A stretch of DNA of 64,000 bases. Source: Fistulifera solaris. Taxonomy: Eukaryota; Bacillariophyta; Bacillariophyceae; Naviculales; Stauroneidaceae. The stretch spans positions 310,001 through 374,000 of the forward strand of contig AP026172.1 of the NCBI GenBank assembly GCA_030295235.1. Reading direction: 5' to 3'. Below, in pieces: positions 1 to 10,244 of the stretch (the stretch's first letter is position 1; each line of letters starts with the position of its first letter). The notes under the pieces were generated by a model that was given only the letters and a program-made list of their open reading frames with translations, was not told the DNA's origin and did no database searches. The position numbers were made by a program, and so were the translations under genes.

Positions 1-94
1 ATTATTCATTCGCAAAGAACCGTCACTTTGATGAATTATTTGACGACTAATACGGAGTAGGACAAATAGCAGATTGAACCAACTACACACAAAA

Positions 95-916
95 ATGACG
101 ACAAGCAAAGACACCCGGGAAGTTACTTTGATCAGCTCCGACAAGCAAGAATTCAAATTATCGGCCGAAGCTGTCAAACTCGCTCGTATGGTGCGTTCTT
201 GTTGTCTATCGCTTGTCGTGCAGCGGTTGTCGCGTTCTCATCAATCCTTGCTTCCGACAGGTCGCTTCCTCTCTCAATTTGATTCAGGAGGATGACGATG
301 GCGACGAGGATGACACAGCAGCGGAACTGGATCCGCTTGAATTGTCGCGTGTCGAGGGATCCGTCTTGGCCAAGGTCGTCGAATACCTATCCCATTACTT
401 GGAAGAACCGATGAAGGAAATTCCGCAACCGCTAGGAGGAACCACTTTCAATGAAGTGAGTTCATTTGTAACGCAAAGGAATTGTCGCAGTATTTTGTGT
501 TGTTGATGACACGCTCTCACTTTCTTCATTGTTTTCTATGCATTTCTGCAGGTCATGACACAGGAATGGTATCAAACCTATGCTTATGGCATGTCGGACG
601 AGCTTTTGTTTCAAGTTCTGACGGCCGCGAACTATATGGAAATTCAGCCATTGCTCGACTTGGCTTGTCTGCGCGTGACATTCCAGTTGCAAGGAAAGTC
701 GGCCGAAGAGGTAAGTCTGATGTTGGTCGCGGAGAAAGATCTCGTCACTATCCAGCTCGTCGACTAACGCTAAGTTCGATCATCTTTTCAATATATATAT
801 TTGAACGGTCTGAACTACAACAGATTCGCGCGATTCTAAACTTACCAAAGTTGACGCCAGAGGAAGAAGCTCGTGCTCGGGAAGAGCATCGTTGGGTGTT
901 TGAAGAGACTAGCTAG
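95..916 (+). CDS. SKP1-like protein, copy 1 (four exons)
   Basis: SKP1 bridges cullin and F-box proteins in SCF ubiquitin ligases, in nucleus and cytosol. Exons are 95-190, 261-455, 552-710 and 824-916. All introns are GT-AG and phase 0, giving 180 residues against about 160 for the family. The N-terminal BTB/POZ-like part (REVTLISSDKQEFKL) is followed by an acidic loop, then the conserved segment VMTQEWYQ...AANYMEIQPLLDLACL, and it ends in the F-box-binding tail TPEEEARAREEHRWVFEE. The ATG at 95 is the first one that gives the SKP1 start. The gene reads without frame errors. A second SKP1-like gene follows 550 bp downstream on the same strand and shares the positions of the last two introns. 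Copy 1 has one extra intron near codon 32. Confidence 0.9.
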
Positions 917-1470
917 AGGATCTACAGATGAAACCTTTATACTATTTCTACCAATCAAAAAAATCTGTCGTCCTCCCTTTATTGAGCCAACATCGTCACA
1001 GATACATGATGGAAAAGTCGATTTTACAGAAATCAAAGAAATTATACGATCTTCGACTATTTTCATCGTGTATGTATCATAAGCTGATTGCTTCCATCGA
1101 ATTTACTAGTCTTTACATCTAGATTCGAAAGGTTAAATAATGAGATTCGAGTTACATCTCCGAGAAAATCGGGATGATGATCCGGGATTGGGTCCATCCG
1201 TGGTCCGTAAGGTGCGCTCAAACCACGAACCACACAAGCAACAGAGTGCCGCGGTAACATGTACTTAAATTTGTAGAGTATTTTACTCGCGGAAGATTTT
1301 AAGTACTTTTTCCCGCCACTTTTCAAAGTGGGCAAAGACTGCTGCTATTTGCTATTCCTTCGCACTCGTGCTGTCACGATGGATTTTCTCGAGCTCATTT
1401 TGACCCCAGCAGGGCAAATCCATTTCCAAACAAACAATTTTTTTTCCTTTGAAATCCTATCATTTCTAAC

Positions 1471-2123
1471 ATGCAGTCAGAAGAAGAATTCAAAATCGTC
1501 CTGCGCGGTTGTGACGATGTCAAGGTCGAGATTGATGCGAAAGTTTGTGAACCTTCCGAGTTCCTCCAAAACCAGCTCGAAGATATCGAAAATGCAGATG
1601 TTGGCGAGATCTCTGTGCCCAAAGTCGAGGGTGCTATTCTTGAACTTATTGTCAAGTTCCTGAATCATCATGCGGAGGAGCCGTTGATCAAAATCAACCA
1701 CCCCATTGAAGGCGATACGGTGGAAGATGTAAGTTCATCTGAAGCATAGCAAAGCTTCAGACCCGCAAAACTCATATCGCATTCCCTTTTGCGTTTATAG
1801 GTCGTGAAACAAGAGTGGTACGCTACATTCATCAACGAGTTGCATGAAAAAGTTGTCTACAAGTTGCTCTTGGCGGCCAACTTTATGCACATTCAGCCGC
1901 TTTTGGATTTAGTCGTGCTTCGCATTGCTTGGCTTTTTTCGAAAAAGTCTCCCGATGAGGTACGTCTCTTACAAAAGAACAGCGTGATGGAATTGCAGAA
2001 GATTTGCTCACCTTTTTCTCTTGTCTCTCTTTTCAGCTCAAGGCCTTGCTCAAATTCGAAGGATTAACCCCGGAACAAGAAGAGAAAGCTCGCCGTGACC
2101 ACCCCTGGATTTTTGAGAAGTAA
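1471..2123 (+). CDS. SKP1-like protein, copy 2 (three exons)
   Basis: This is a second SCF adaptor homologue of 167 residues. Exons are 1471-1728, 1801-1959 and 2037-2123, all phase 0. The middle exon is exactly as long as the matching exon of copy 1 (159 bp), and both introns fall at the same codons, so the two look like a tandem duplication. The core reads VVKQEWYATFI and AANFMHIQPLLDLVVLRIA. The tail TPEQEEKARRDHPWIFEK is the SKP1 C-terminal helix. The N-terminus (EFKIVLRGCDDVKVEIDAKV) differs much more from canonical SKP1 (SSDGQEFEV) than that of copy 1, so cullin binding may differ. That last point is inference. Confidence 0.88.
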
Positions 2124-2335
2124 CGGTTCCTTCGTTTCTATCATTCATTATCACATCACACCAGTAGCGCTGAATCATCAAAACTCGGTCTCGGATCCAA
2201 TTTTTGTCGGCGGATTCCGAAAGAGTTGCAGTGACTCGCCTATTTACGGTGTTTTGAAATCCTCACTTTTATAATGAAGCAAAACTTCTTTTATACATTT
2301 GCATGCAATGACTAGCTATATATATATCGTTCACT

Positions 2336-2785
2336 TCATATAGGTATAGGTTTGGCCTTGAAGTGGCAATTGATCAAAGTCAGCGATAATTCCTTGATGT
2401 CCTGCGTCAATCGATGAAATATACGGAGGCCCGCTGGATCGGATGAACGCTCCACATCCGCCAAAGCCTTAATTTCTTTTGCCGTAAACGCAATATGATT
2501 CAAACCTACTTTACATTCCAGTTCATGCCGCCCTTCGTTTTCTCGCGGCTCGGGCCAGTTGGCATCGTCCACATCGGTTAGAATGGTGCTTTCGGATATC
2601 ATACGCTTGACTTCTTCGACAACTGCCGGACTGACATAGACTTCTTGTTGTATGTGTGGGTTATTCGAGTGTTTGCAATAGTTGGCGTATTGCAGTTTCC
2701 CTGATGGAAAGAGCTCAAACTCGAGATATTCGTGACCGGCCGGACCTTTGTGCCCGACGTAGTAACGCATGTAAAATTCGTCCAT
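2336..2785 (-). CDS. Mago nashi (exon junction complex core)
   Basis: Mago forms a heterodimer with Y14 that locks eIF4A3 on spliced mRNA. The 149-residue protein matches the usual 146-150, and the whole length is recognisable: MDEFYMRYYVGHKGPAGHEY at the start, LEFELFPSGKLQYANYCKHS, DVDDANWPEPRENEGRHELE, and a C-terminal HRLTQDIKELSL. The ATG at 2785 is chosen because the reading frame upstream of it (to 2893) has no family similarity. There are no introns and no frame errors. The gene converges on the SKP1-like copy 2, with about 210 bp between the stops. Confidence 0.95.
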   Translation of the reverse strand: MDEFYMRYYVGHKGPAGHEYLEFELFPSGKLQYANYCKHSNNPHIQQEVYVSPAVVEEVKRMISESTILTDVDDANWPEPRENEGRHELECKVGLNHIAFTAKEIKALADVERSSDPAGLRIFHRLTQDIKELSLTLINCHFKAKPIPI

Positions 2786-3347
2786 AATTCGGTCAGTGCT
2801 GTGTAATCTCTTGCTACGTTTGAGAGTTAAGGAATGATAGAATACTTTGAACGAGTCAATACAAAGTATTGGCGAGGTTATTATACACATCAAAGCGTGT
2901 GCCTGTTTTCGCGGGTGATGTTTTTATGAGGTGCGCACTTGAGAAAACGCTTCGGAATAAGGAGCTACTCCAACTGTTGACGGGATACTCTAGAGATGAA
3001 TCGTGACTGACTTACAGGAATCGCACCATTTTCGAACGCAGAACGGACAACTACTTTTAGTCAGTGATCGACTAAAGAGAGAGGGAGTCTGTTTCGCTCC
3101 TAATCTGTTTCTTTTTAAAAGCACAAACAAGTGAGCAGGCAAAGCTTTGTTTCGGTTTTGAGAGATTGGAAGGAAAGACACACGCGGAGTGGACATCGGA
3201 AACTTTCGATCAAGAAGATCGTTGGAAGAAGTTCTACTATAAATGTTACGATCGTAAAGACCGCGGCCAGCGGATTCGACTTTGCTATTCGGATAAGTTG
3301 CTCTGCTATCATCGATCATTCTTAAATATTTGGTGTAGCTTTATCAA

Positions 3348-3593
3348 TTATTCGACAGCCGTCGAAGGGTCGTCGCGGATAACTTTTTGCTTGGGCGCAA
3401 CGACTTCATCATGCTCTTTGTTGTGTCCAAGATGCTGACGCGTATAGATATTACTTTGCTTGCGAACATCATGGGTAGGATCTCGTTCGATGGACTCTTC
3501 TTTGTCCGAGACTTGAATGACGGGCAAAGAGGCCCGCGAGGAAACGATGCCAGTGAAAAGGGCAATGAGATGAGCGAAAGTCGATGACTTCAT
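3348..3593 (-). CDS. Hypothetical small secreted protein
   Basis: I do not recognise this 81-residue frame. From the ATG at 3593 it starts with a plausible signal peptide: MKSST, a hydrophobic run FAHLIALFTGIV, then SSRAS with possible cleavage after SRA. A charged, lysine- and histidine-rich tail follows (GHNKEHDEVVAPKQKV). An in-frame ATG lies further upstream at 3626. There is no paralogue or domain in the window. It could be a chance frame; the signal-like start is the only support. From here to 4148 I see no other supportable gene. Confidence 0.35.
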   Translation of the reverse strand: MKSSTFAHLIALFTGIVSSRASLPVIQVSDKEESIERDPTHDVRKQSNIYTRQHLGHNKEHDEVVAPKQKVIRDDPSTAVE

Positions 3594-4148
3594 TGTGACG
3601 ATCACCCGAATGTAAATGAGATCCAATACGGAGTTATAATAAAGTTTTTGGATGCCTCATCCATGTCTGTCTTGATGCTGATTTCGAAAAGCAGGAACAA
3701 AATCCAACGTCGATGTTATCGGCGGCTTTGGGGAGAACACGGTTTAGAGTGTGAAGCGAACAGCGTTTCTTCGTCGATAGCGGAAAGGGGGACTTTCTTT
3801 TGCGTTTTGAATTTGGAAGCCGAAAGATACTACACTCCAATTTAGAGTAACTTGTCGTACCGCAAAACACTCGTTATGCTCGTCCGTCGCTCGGCACGTT
3901 GCACTTAAAGGCCACCAAAATAGGTCCTTGCCACCAAACACCGCACGAAAACATTCCGCGGTGAAAAACTCAAACACATCATCGGTTTGACTTTCGACCG
4001 TTCTTTGCAGCAGCTTCGTGTCGATGAAGAGAAAGGCCGATCCGAGATCTCCTTTTCACCGTTTGCTGAAACTCTCTCATTGCAATCCCATTTTCGACTC
4101 GAGCGGTAGCTTTTCTACCGCAATCAAACGTAGTAAGATCCTAATAAT

Positions 4149-6427
4149 ATGAGATTTTTGCATCTGATTAGTCTTTTTCTCTGTCGCCACCGCTTGGGTT
4201 CCATCGGGGAGCAGTCACATTCCCATCGCACTCTCCATGGTCGCTTCGAGTACCAGCCCCGCACAGAAAGTTGCCGAAATGCCTCGTGGAATGGATGGAC
4301 GACTCGAACAAGCTTTTGCTTCCGCGAAGGAAAAGGGTGAAGCAGCGTTTGTAACATTTGTCACCGCGGGGTATCCCCAAAAGCAAGGTACGTGCGTGTC
4401 TGGGATAATCCTTGGCTTTCAACGTCAGATTCGGCTTGTCTCACCCCCGACTGTAATTGCAGACACTCCGGCTATCTTGCTGGCTATGCAAGAGGGCGGT
4501 GCTAGTATTATTGAGTTGGGCATTCCATACACTGATCCTCAAGCGGACGGCACCACAATCCAACGTACCAACCAAAAAAGCGATCAAGGGCGGTACAAAG
4601 ACCATCGAAGACTGCTTGGCCATGGTCAAGCAAGCTCGTGACGAAGGTTTGACCGTTCCTGTCGTGTTGATGGGATACTACAATCCTTTTCTTCAATACG
4701 GACTCGAAAAACTGTGCGTCGACTCGAAAGAAGCCGGTGCCGATGGATTCATTGTTGTCGATCTGCCGCCCCAAGAAGGTGTTGAATTAAACAACTTTTG
4801 CGTACAGAATGGCTTGTCGAACGTCCCGTTGGTTGCCCCCACTAGTAGCGATAAGCGCATCGAAGCCCTTACGTCCATTGCGAGCTCTTTCTTGTATTGC
4901 GTTTCGGTCACTGGTGTGACGGGCGCTCGTGATGCCTTACCCGATGATTTGGAAGATTTTATCGGTCGCGTTCGTGAAAAGACTCCCTTGCCTTTGTGCG
5001 TCGGTTTCGGTATCTCTACTCCCCAAATGGTACAAGGCGTGGCCGACATTTCCGATGGTGTTGTCGTCGGGAGCGCCATCTTGAATGCTATGGATTCTTT
5101 GGGCGAAGATGCCAGTACGGAAGAGAAGGCCGAAGCTATTCGTAAGGCTGTAGCTCATTTGAAGACAGGAACGAAACAATCCGAGACTGCCAAAAATCAA
5201 GCGACAGCTCTAGGACAGATTCCCAAGGCTTGGTCGGCATCGAAAGAACACCCCGGACGTTTCGGTGATTTTGGTGGTCAATACATTCCCGAAACACTCA
5301 GTGTTGCCTTTGAGGAATTCGAGGAATCGTTCGAGAAGCTCAAGAACGATCCTGAATTTTTGGCAGAGCTGGATGAATACCGTCGTGATTTTGTCGGTGG
5401 TCCAACCCCTCTTCACAAGGCGGAGCGACTCACTGAATTCGCTGGCGGTGCCACGATTTGGTTGAAGCGCGAAGATTTGGCACACACCGGTGCACACAAA
5501 ATCAACAACGCTATTGGACAGGCCCTCATGGCCAAGCGACTGGGCAAACCACGCATCATCGCCGAGACGGGCGCCGGACAACACGGTGTTGCCACAGCTA
5601 CTGTTTGCGCCAAATTGGGATTGGAATGCATCGTTTACATGGGTGCTGTGGACTGCGAGCGACAGAAACTCAATGTCTTCCGTATGAACACCCTCGGTGC
5701 CAAAGTAGTACCGGTGGAGGAAGGACAGCGCACATTAAAAGATGCCATTAACGAAGCCATGCGTGATTGGGTCACCAACGTTCGCAACACACATTATCTG
5801 ATTGGAAGTGCGGTAGGACCTCATCCGTTCCCTGCTGTCGTAAGAGAATTTCAGTCGGTTATGGGACGAGAAATCAAACAACAGATGAAAGAAAAGGCGA
5901 ACAAACTGCCTGATGCCGTGGTAGCCTGTGTGGGTGGAGGCAGTAACGCCATTGGTGCATTTGCGCCTTTTGCAGACGACAAGGAAGTGAAACTGTACGG
6001 CGCCGAAGCTGCCGGACGCGGTATTGAAGTTGACGAGGAACATTGTGCGAGTTTGACCAAAGGAACACCCGGTGTTTTGCAAGGTGCCTTGACCTACTTG
6101 ATTCAAGAGAAATCGGGACAGACTTTGAAGACGCATTCCATCAGCGCCGGACTCGATTATCCCGGAGTTGGACCTGAGCACGCCTATTTGAAAGCATCTG
6201 GCAGAGCTACTTACCTTGCTGTCACCGATGACGAGGCATTGCAAGGGTTTAAATGGATGTGTGAGCTAGAAGGTATCATTCCCGCTCTTGAAACAAGTCA
6301 CGCTATCTATTTGGCGGTGCAACTGGCCAAGGAATTGGGACCTGGCAAAGACATTGTTATTAATATGAGTGGACGTGGAGACAAAGATATGCCGCAGATC
6401 GCCCGCATTATGGGAGTAGATGTCTAG
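4149..6427 (+). CDS. Tryptophan synthase, alpha-beta fusion, plastid-targeted
   Basis: The enzyme makes tryptophan from indole-3-glycerol phosphate and serine. The alpha half carries [13 protein letters not shown], with the catalytic Glu and Asp. The beta half (from about 5240) carries [11 protein letters not shown], the PLP lysine in [10 protein letters not shown], the phosphate-binding GGGSNAIG and the end [19 protein letters not shown]. One intron (4388-4462) splits a codon after GYPQKQ. Two single-base surpluses break the frame: T5 at 4174-4178 and A6 at 4574-4579. With four Ts the first gives a leader [20 protein letters not shown], a signal peptide plus an ASA-FAP-like site, so plastid import is likely. 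If the leader is rejected, the first in-frame ATG is 4237. Alpha-beta fusion is known from fungi and algae. Function is near certain; the exact start is less sure. Confidence 0.93.
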
Positions 6428-6558
6428 ATATACTGCAGAAACGTAAACATAAAATCAAATTCTGTTTAAAGGTATTTGTTCTGTCGATTTGTTTATTTGG
6501 GGTTTTTTTGAAAATATCTTCAGCGATTACACAACACGCAACTGCTAAAGTATGCTTA

Positions 6559-6804
6559 CTAAACACTCACAACAACTTTTGGTTGTGACGGACGACTCAT
6601 TACGCGCAGTATCGTCCACAAGGAACCCATGACTACCACTCCCAAACCAACTTTACGAGCTTGTCGCTTGAATCGAGACAAATTACTTTCGTGAAGGCTT
6701 CGATACGTCGTCAATTCATCGGCATTCCACACGTTCCCAACGAAACAGCCCGCCAAAAACGTCACGGCGTACGAAACAACTACACGGCTTGACATTCTTA
6801 GCAA
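6559..6804 (-). CDS. Hypothetical small membrane protein
   Basis: This 81-residue frame is unrecognised. It has two hydrophobic segments, VVVSYAVTFLAGCFVGNVW near the N-terminus and VGLGVVVMGSLWTILRVM near the C-terminus. They are joined by a charged stretch (YRSLHESNLSRFKRQARK). This hairpin layout fits a small organelle inner-membrane protein. The start may be the first Met (6804) or the second at MSSRVVV (6795). It converges on the tryptophan synthase gene, with 130 bp between the stops. There are no introns and no breaks. Family and function are unknown. Confidence 0.55.
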   Translation of the reverse strand: MLRMSSRVVVSYAVTFLAGCFVGNVWNADELTTYRSLHESNLSRFKRQARKVGLGVVVMGSLWTILRVMSRPSQPKVVVSV

Positions 6805-7008
6805 TTCTATTCAAACGCATGTGATCAAAGCCTTTTTACTTGGTTTAAGGTGCGCTTTTACGATTTAAAAAGGTGCACTACCTGGTAAACGACGAACCAG
6901 GGTCAGCAAAGGTGGAAGGACAGGCGTAATACCTGGTAAACCTCTAATCTTAAGTTGTTTCAATAAACAATGAGTACAAAATAAATTGTTCTCACAAATA
7001 GTCGTAGC

Positions 7009-7095
7009 GGTACCCAATATTGTGTCACTGCTCACTGCGTACCAGTACCAGTATAGCAGGACTTCTACGTAGTACGGTACTGGTACCGGTCCCTA
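7009..7095. repeat. GTACC-rich intergenic patch
   Basis: The stretch is made of overlapping GTACC/GGTAC words (accagtaccagta, acggtactggtaccggtc) between two genes transcribed away from each other. Just before it the 12-mer TACCTGGTAAAC occurs twice (6879-6890 and 6930-6941). Similar patches lie near 21500 and 39250, so this looks like a recurring intergenic sequence type of this genome. Confidence 0.6.
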
Positions 7096-7186
7096 TTAAT
7101 TTACTTAACAACTGAACAACTCATTTGATTTTATTATTTACTTCGTGCTTCTATCTACATCTCCTTTATAATTGAAAACAATAAAA

Positions 7187-8106
7187 ATGCCTGATTTCAC
7201 AACAGACGAGCGATTCGACGGGCTATATTTGAACGTTGCGCAAACGGCACAAGGCATTGAGCCTCTTCTGGATACGGTGTTTTCCTTCTTGCGGCGCAAA
7301 ACGGATTTTTTTCAGTGGCGGCGGTGGGCCGGATGCTGCGACAACTAAGGTCACTGAGGTGTTGCAGAAGCACGTAGATATTTACAACAAGGAGCAGCTG
7401 CAGAAAAAGCCAAAAACAGTAAAAACGACCGAATCAAAAAAAGAAGGAAGAAGCGGAAGTAGTGGAGATAGGCAAAGATGGTGTGTTTGATGTTTCCAAA
7501 GCGCCAGAAGCAAGCTCAGCAGCAGCACCTTCTGTTTCTTCTGCAGAGGCTCCGAAAATAGCTGAGGAACTGACATCGTCCAGCGACGATGCCCCTCCTT
7601 TAGGAAATGGAGGAACCGTGCCTGGCAAGTACACGTGGACTCAAACGCTGGCCGAAGTACAAATTACAGTGCCTCTCCCTACCGGAACGCGGGGACGCGA
7701 TATGAATGTTGTGATGGGAAAACGTCACTTAAAAGTGGGTTTACTGCGTCAATCGTTGATTATTGATGCTCCTCTGCACAAGTCCATTATTCTTGACGAT
7801 TCGTTTTGGACTATTGAAGACAACAATCGTCTTGTTCTCAACTTGCAAAAATCAAACCAAATGGAGTGGTGGGATTGTGTATGCCAAGGCGACCCAACCA
7901 TCGATGTTACCAAGATCCGTCCGGAAAATTCCAGTGTGTCGGACTTGGATGGCGAAACACGGAAAACGGTCGAGAAAATGATGTACGATCAGCGACAACG
8001 CGCTCAAGGCTTACCCACGAGTGAGGAGGAAGAGAAATTGAATATGCTCAAGAAGTTTCAAGAACAGCATCCCGAGCTCGACTTTAGTAATGCCAAAATA
8101 AATTAG
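7187..8106 (+). CDS. NudC-like CS-domain co-chaperone
   Basis: NudC proteins are Hsp90-linked co-chaperones acting on dynein/LIS1 and kelch proteins. The ATG at 7187 opens the NudC N-terminal domain: RFDGLYLNVAQTAQGIEPLL then FSFLRRKTDFF. A charged, alanine-rich linker follows, then a CS domain (YTWTQTLAEVQITVPLPTG, LKVGL, DDSFWTIED, WWDCVCQGDPTID) and the C-terminal helices with QRQRAQGLPTSEEEEK. Two frame breaks interrupt it, each one base too many: T7 at 7306-7312 and A7 at 7436-7442. With one base fewer in each run the protein is continuous, about 305 residues, close to family length. I see no intron. Confidence 0.88.
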
Positions 8107-8178
8107 ACCCGTTACATATCTATCTTTTGTAAAAATATAGTTTACACGTTATCGTTCTTAGCTGCTTCGAATACATGT

Positions 8179-8937
8179 TTACAATCCAAACATGTCGTCA
8201 CCTTTCTTCTTATTCCTACGATTGGGCTTCTTATTGAGCATCAAGTCCCAGACGTTCGGTAATTCCGCCTTTTGTTTGTGCTGATCGGGTAAAGGTGTAG
8301 GATCCAGTTCACCCGTTGCCACGCCGTATGCTACCCTCACGCCAAGTAGAAATATTCCGAGGCCTGTCACCCCGAAAAATCCGGTCGCCAACGAAATGAT
8401 CCCCATAACTACATTGCGGAAAACTGCTGCTAGACGTTCCACAACATAAAAGTCCGAGTTGACTGGATGACTAGCAAAGAATTCAGCAGCGGTTGTCGTC
8501 AAGGTCCATAACCCGAACGCCGCCGCCAAAGCAAGCACTCCGCCGATGGTTGTGACGACTGGATTGACTCCGTTCAAATTTCGGGCTGCGGCAATGGCGG
8601 CTTCACGTTCTTCGTCCGTTTTCTGAGAGCGAAATCCATCAAAGTTTTTACTGAATTTAGATCGGGCGCCAAACTTCTCTTTCTGTTTGGCCTCTTGCAG
8701 TTCTTGCATCAAGCGTTCATTCACAGTCCCTGTCTGAGCAGCACGTTGACTTTCTTCCTCAGGTTTTGATGCAGCCGCCGCAGCAGCTGCGAGCGGTCCT
8801 AAAATTTCCTCTTCTTCATTGGCCTTAGAAGGAGCTGCTGCGTGAATTGGGAAACTTTTTATCTTCGTCGGCGCCGCTGTGAAAGAAACACCATGCTCAA
8901 AGAATAAAAGAAATACGATAAGAATTCGACCAATCAT
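8179..8937 (-). CDS. Plastid-targeted membrane protein
   Basis: The 252-residue frame is intact. It begins with a signal peptide (MIGRILIVFLLFFEHGVS) and an ASA-FAP-like junction GVS|FTAAP, which in diatoms marks import into the plastid. A low-complexity Ala/Glu segment follows, then a basic helical region (KFGARSKFSKNFDGFRSQK). Next come two or three membrane spans: PVVTTIGGVLALAAAFGLW and NVVMGIISLATGFFGVTGLG running into IFLLGVRVAYGVA. The end is a lysine-rich tail. The layout recalls small cyanobacterial/plastid membrane proteins of the DUF3082 type, but I cannot confirm that by eye. It converges on the NudC-like gene, with 72 bp between the stops. Confidence 0.75.
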   Translation of the reverse strand: MIGRILIVFLLFFEHGVSFTAAPTKIKSFPIHAAAPSKANEEEEILGPLAAAAAAASKPEEESQRAAQTGTVNERLMQELQEAKQKEKFGARSKFSKNFDGFRSQKTDEEREAAIAAARNLNGVNPVVTTIGGVLALAAAFGLWTLTTTAAEFFASHPVNSDFYVVERLAAVFRNVVMGIISLATGFFGVTGLGIFLLGVRVAYGVATGELDPTPLPDQHKQKAELPNVWDLMLNKKPNRRNKKKGDDMFGL

Positions 8938-9586
8938 ATCGCGGAACTGTTGTTACTTGAAGTGCCTCTATTCGAATGGTTATGTTTGGTATGGAAATAA
9001 CTAAATCCTATCACTGTAAGGTTATCAGGTACCGGTACAGTGCTTTATTAGCATCATGTCATCCCATACGAGGATCCTTGATTCTGATGTTGTGAAAAAA
9101 TAAAAAGGATGCCGTGTGACGCGCGCGGCAAAGCAAGCGGTCAATAATTTTCGACGAGGTGAGACGGACAAACCATTCGGTACCAATATGACTCGTGACT
9201 TGTAAAGTCGTTTGGTTCCGAAAAAAGCAGAAAGTTCTGAGTTCTGGAAGAGGAAGAACCGATTTGCGTAACGACACTCACGACTAAGATTAAATCGTGC
9301 GCTGGTCGGATTCCCATTTCCTCTTAAAAAACCTCTAAACGGAGTTAGTCATCGCCAAATCGTGTTCCGACAGATGTCTGCGCTCTTATTAGCAATTATT
9401 ACAAACGGCTTTATCCAGTCTCATAATACGGAATGTTTTTGAATCGTTAGTGACTGCGAGTGCCGACGACGAGGTCTTTTTGTTGACATCTCGCACGATC
9501 TCGGCCCTCTTTTCCAAACGACAAAATTTTCGAAGAAAAATGAGAGCAATTCCACCTCGACAACGCAGCCGCACAGAGGCATCCGT

Positions 9587-9943
9587 GTGCACAATGCCAC
9601 ATGCCGTGTCAAAATTTCATGTGAAGAATGTCCTTTTGCTTTCCTTGCGATTTCTTTTCTCATCGAAACCAGCGAGTCCGTGCTTAGCGTAATCAAGTCG
9701 ACAGTGAAGAACAGCCGCCGATTGATCGGCCCGATGCTGCCATCCACAACCTTGAGGAAAGACGCGATTCCATCAACCCTACACGACATGTTTGAACAAA
9801 TTGAGTACATTGACTATGATACCGAAAACGAAGGAAGCTTGGAAGCCGTCAGTGAGCGTCCTTTGGTGGTACCTATCCGCAGGACATTATTGCGAGGCAC
9901 TATCGATGGGCATCACCCATTGAACGCCCTAGTCATGCCATGA
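9587..9943 (+). CDS. Hypothetical protein fragment
   Basis: The frame 9587-9943 encodes a protein-like stretch that ends in FEQIEYIDYDTENEGSLEAV, ...RRTLLRGTIDGHHPLNALVMP. No domain is recognised. It lacks a convincing ATG. A frame one base away (9450-9692) contains possible upstream sequence with a Met at about 9540 (MRAIPPRQRSRTEASV), so the real gene may join the two through a one-base error, as elsewhere in this window. The opposite strand is also open (9421-9810) but looks less protein-like. From 9944 to 10244 I see nothing. Confidence 0.35.
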   Translation: MHNATCRVKISCEECPFAFLAISFLIETSESVLSVIKSTVKNSRRLIGPMLPSTTLRKDAIPSTLHDMFEQIEYIDYDTENEGSLEAVSERPLVVPIRRTLLRGTIDGHHPLNALVMP

Positions 9944-10244
9944 CTAGATTGTCTGTCAGTCTCTGTATGTTTGGATGAAAATAATGTTGTTCCATTATAG
10001 TTAGATCTCTATTTTTTGCCTTTGAGTTACAGATGCAAGATTATCGGCACACTTCCTTCATTGCCAAAGCGCCCCACCCAACGTCGCAAAACAAATTTGT
10101 AAAATTGTAGTTGATACGCAAGTCTTTGCCTCTATAGCTCGAGACTAGCGAGACTGTTTCGTAGGCTAACTTACATAATACCTAATTGTAGTATTTCGTC
10201 ATATTTCATTAGAATAAGTCCGGTGCCGGTACGACTACGTTCAA

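Noticed and set aside
3115-3312. Hydrophobic minus-strand frame that looks like a membrane protein (LAAVFTIVTFIVELLPTIFL).
   Set aside because: Short, overlaps other equally weak frames on both strands, ends without a recognisable domain; probably chance.
4574-4580. Programmed ribosomal frameshift at A6G.
   Set aside because: The needed shift is one base forward, the other breaks in the window occur at unrelated runs, and no stimulatory structure is seen.
4561-4585. A tiny intron (GTACC...AAAAAAG, 16 bp) to explain the tryptophan synthase shift.
   Set aside because: Far too short for splicing; one A too many in the run restores the family sequence directly.
9421-9810. Long minus-strand open frame opposite the hypothetical gene at 9587.
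   Set aside because: Composition is that of a shadow frame, and the plus strand reads more like protein at its C-terminal end.
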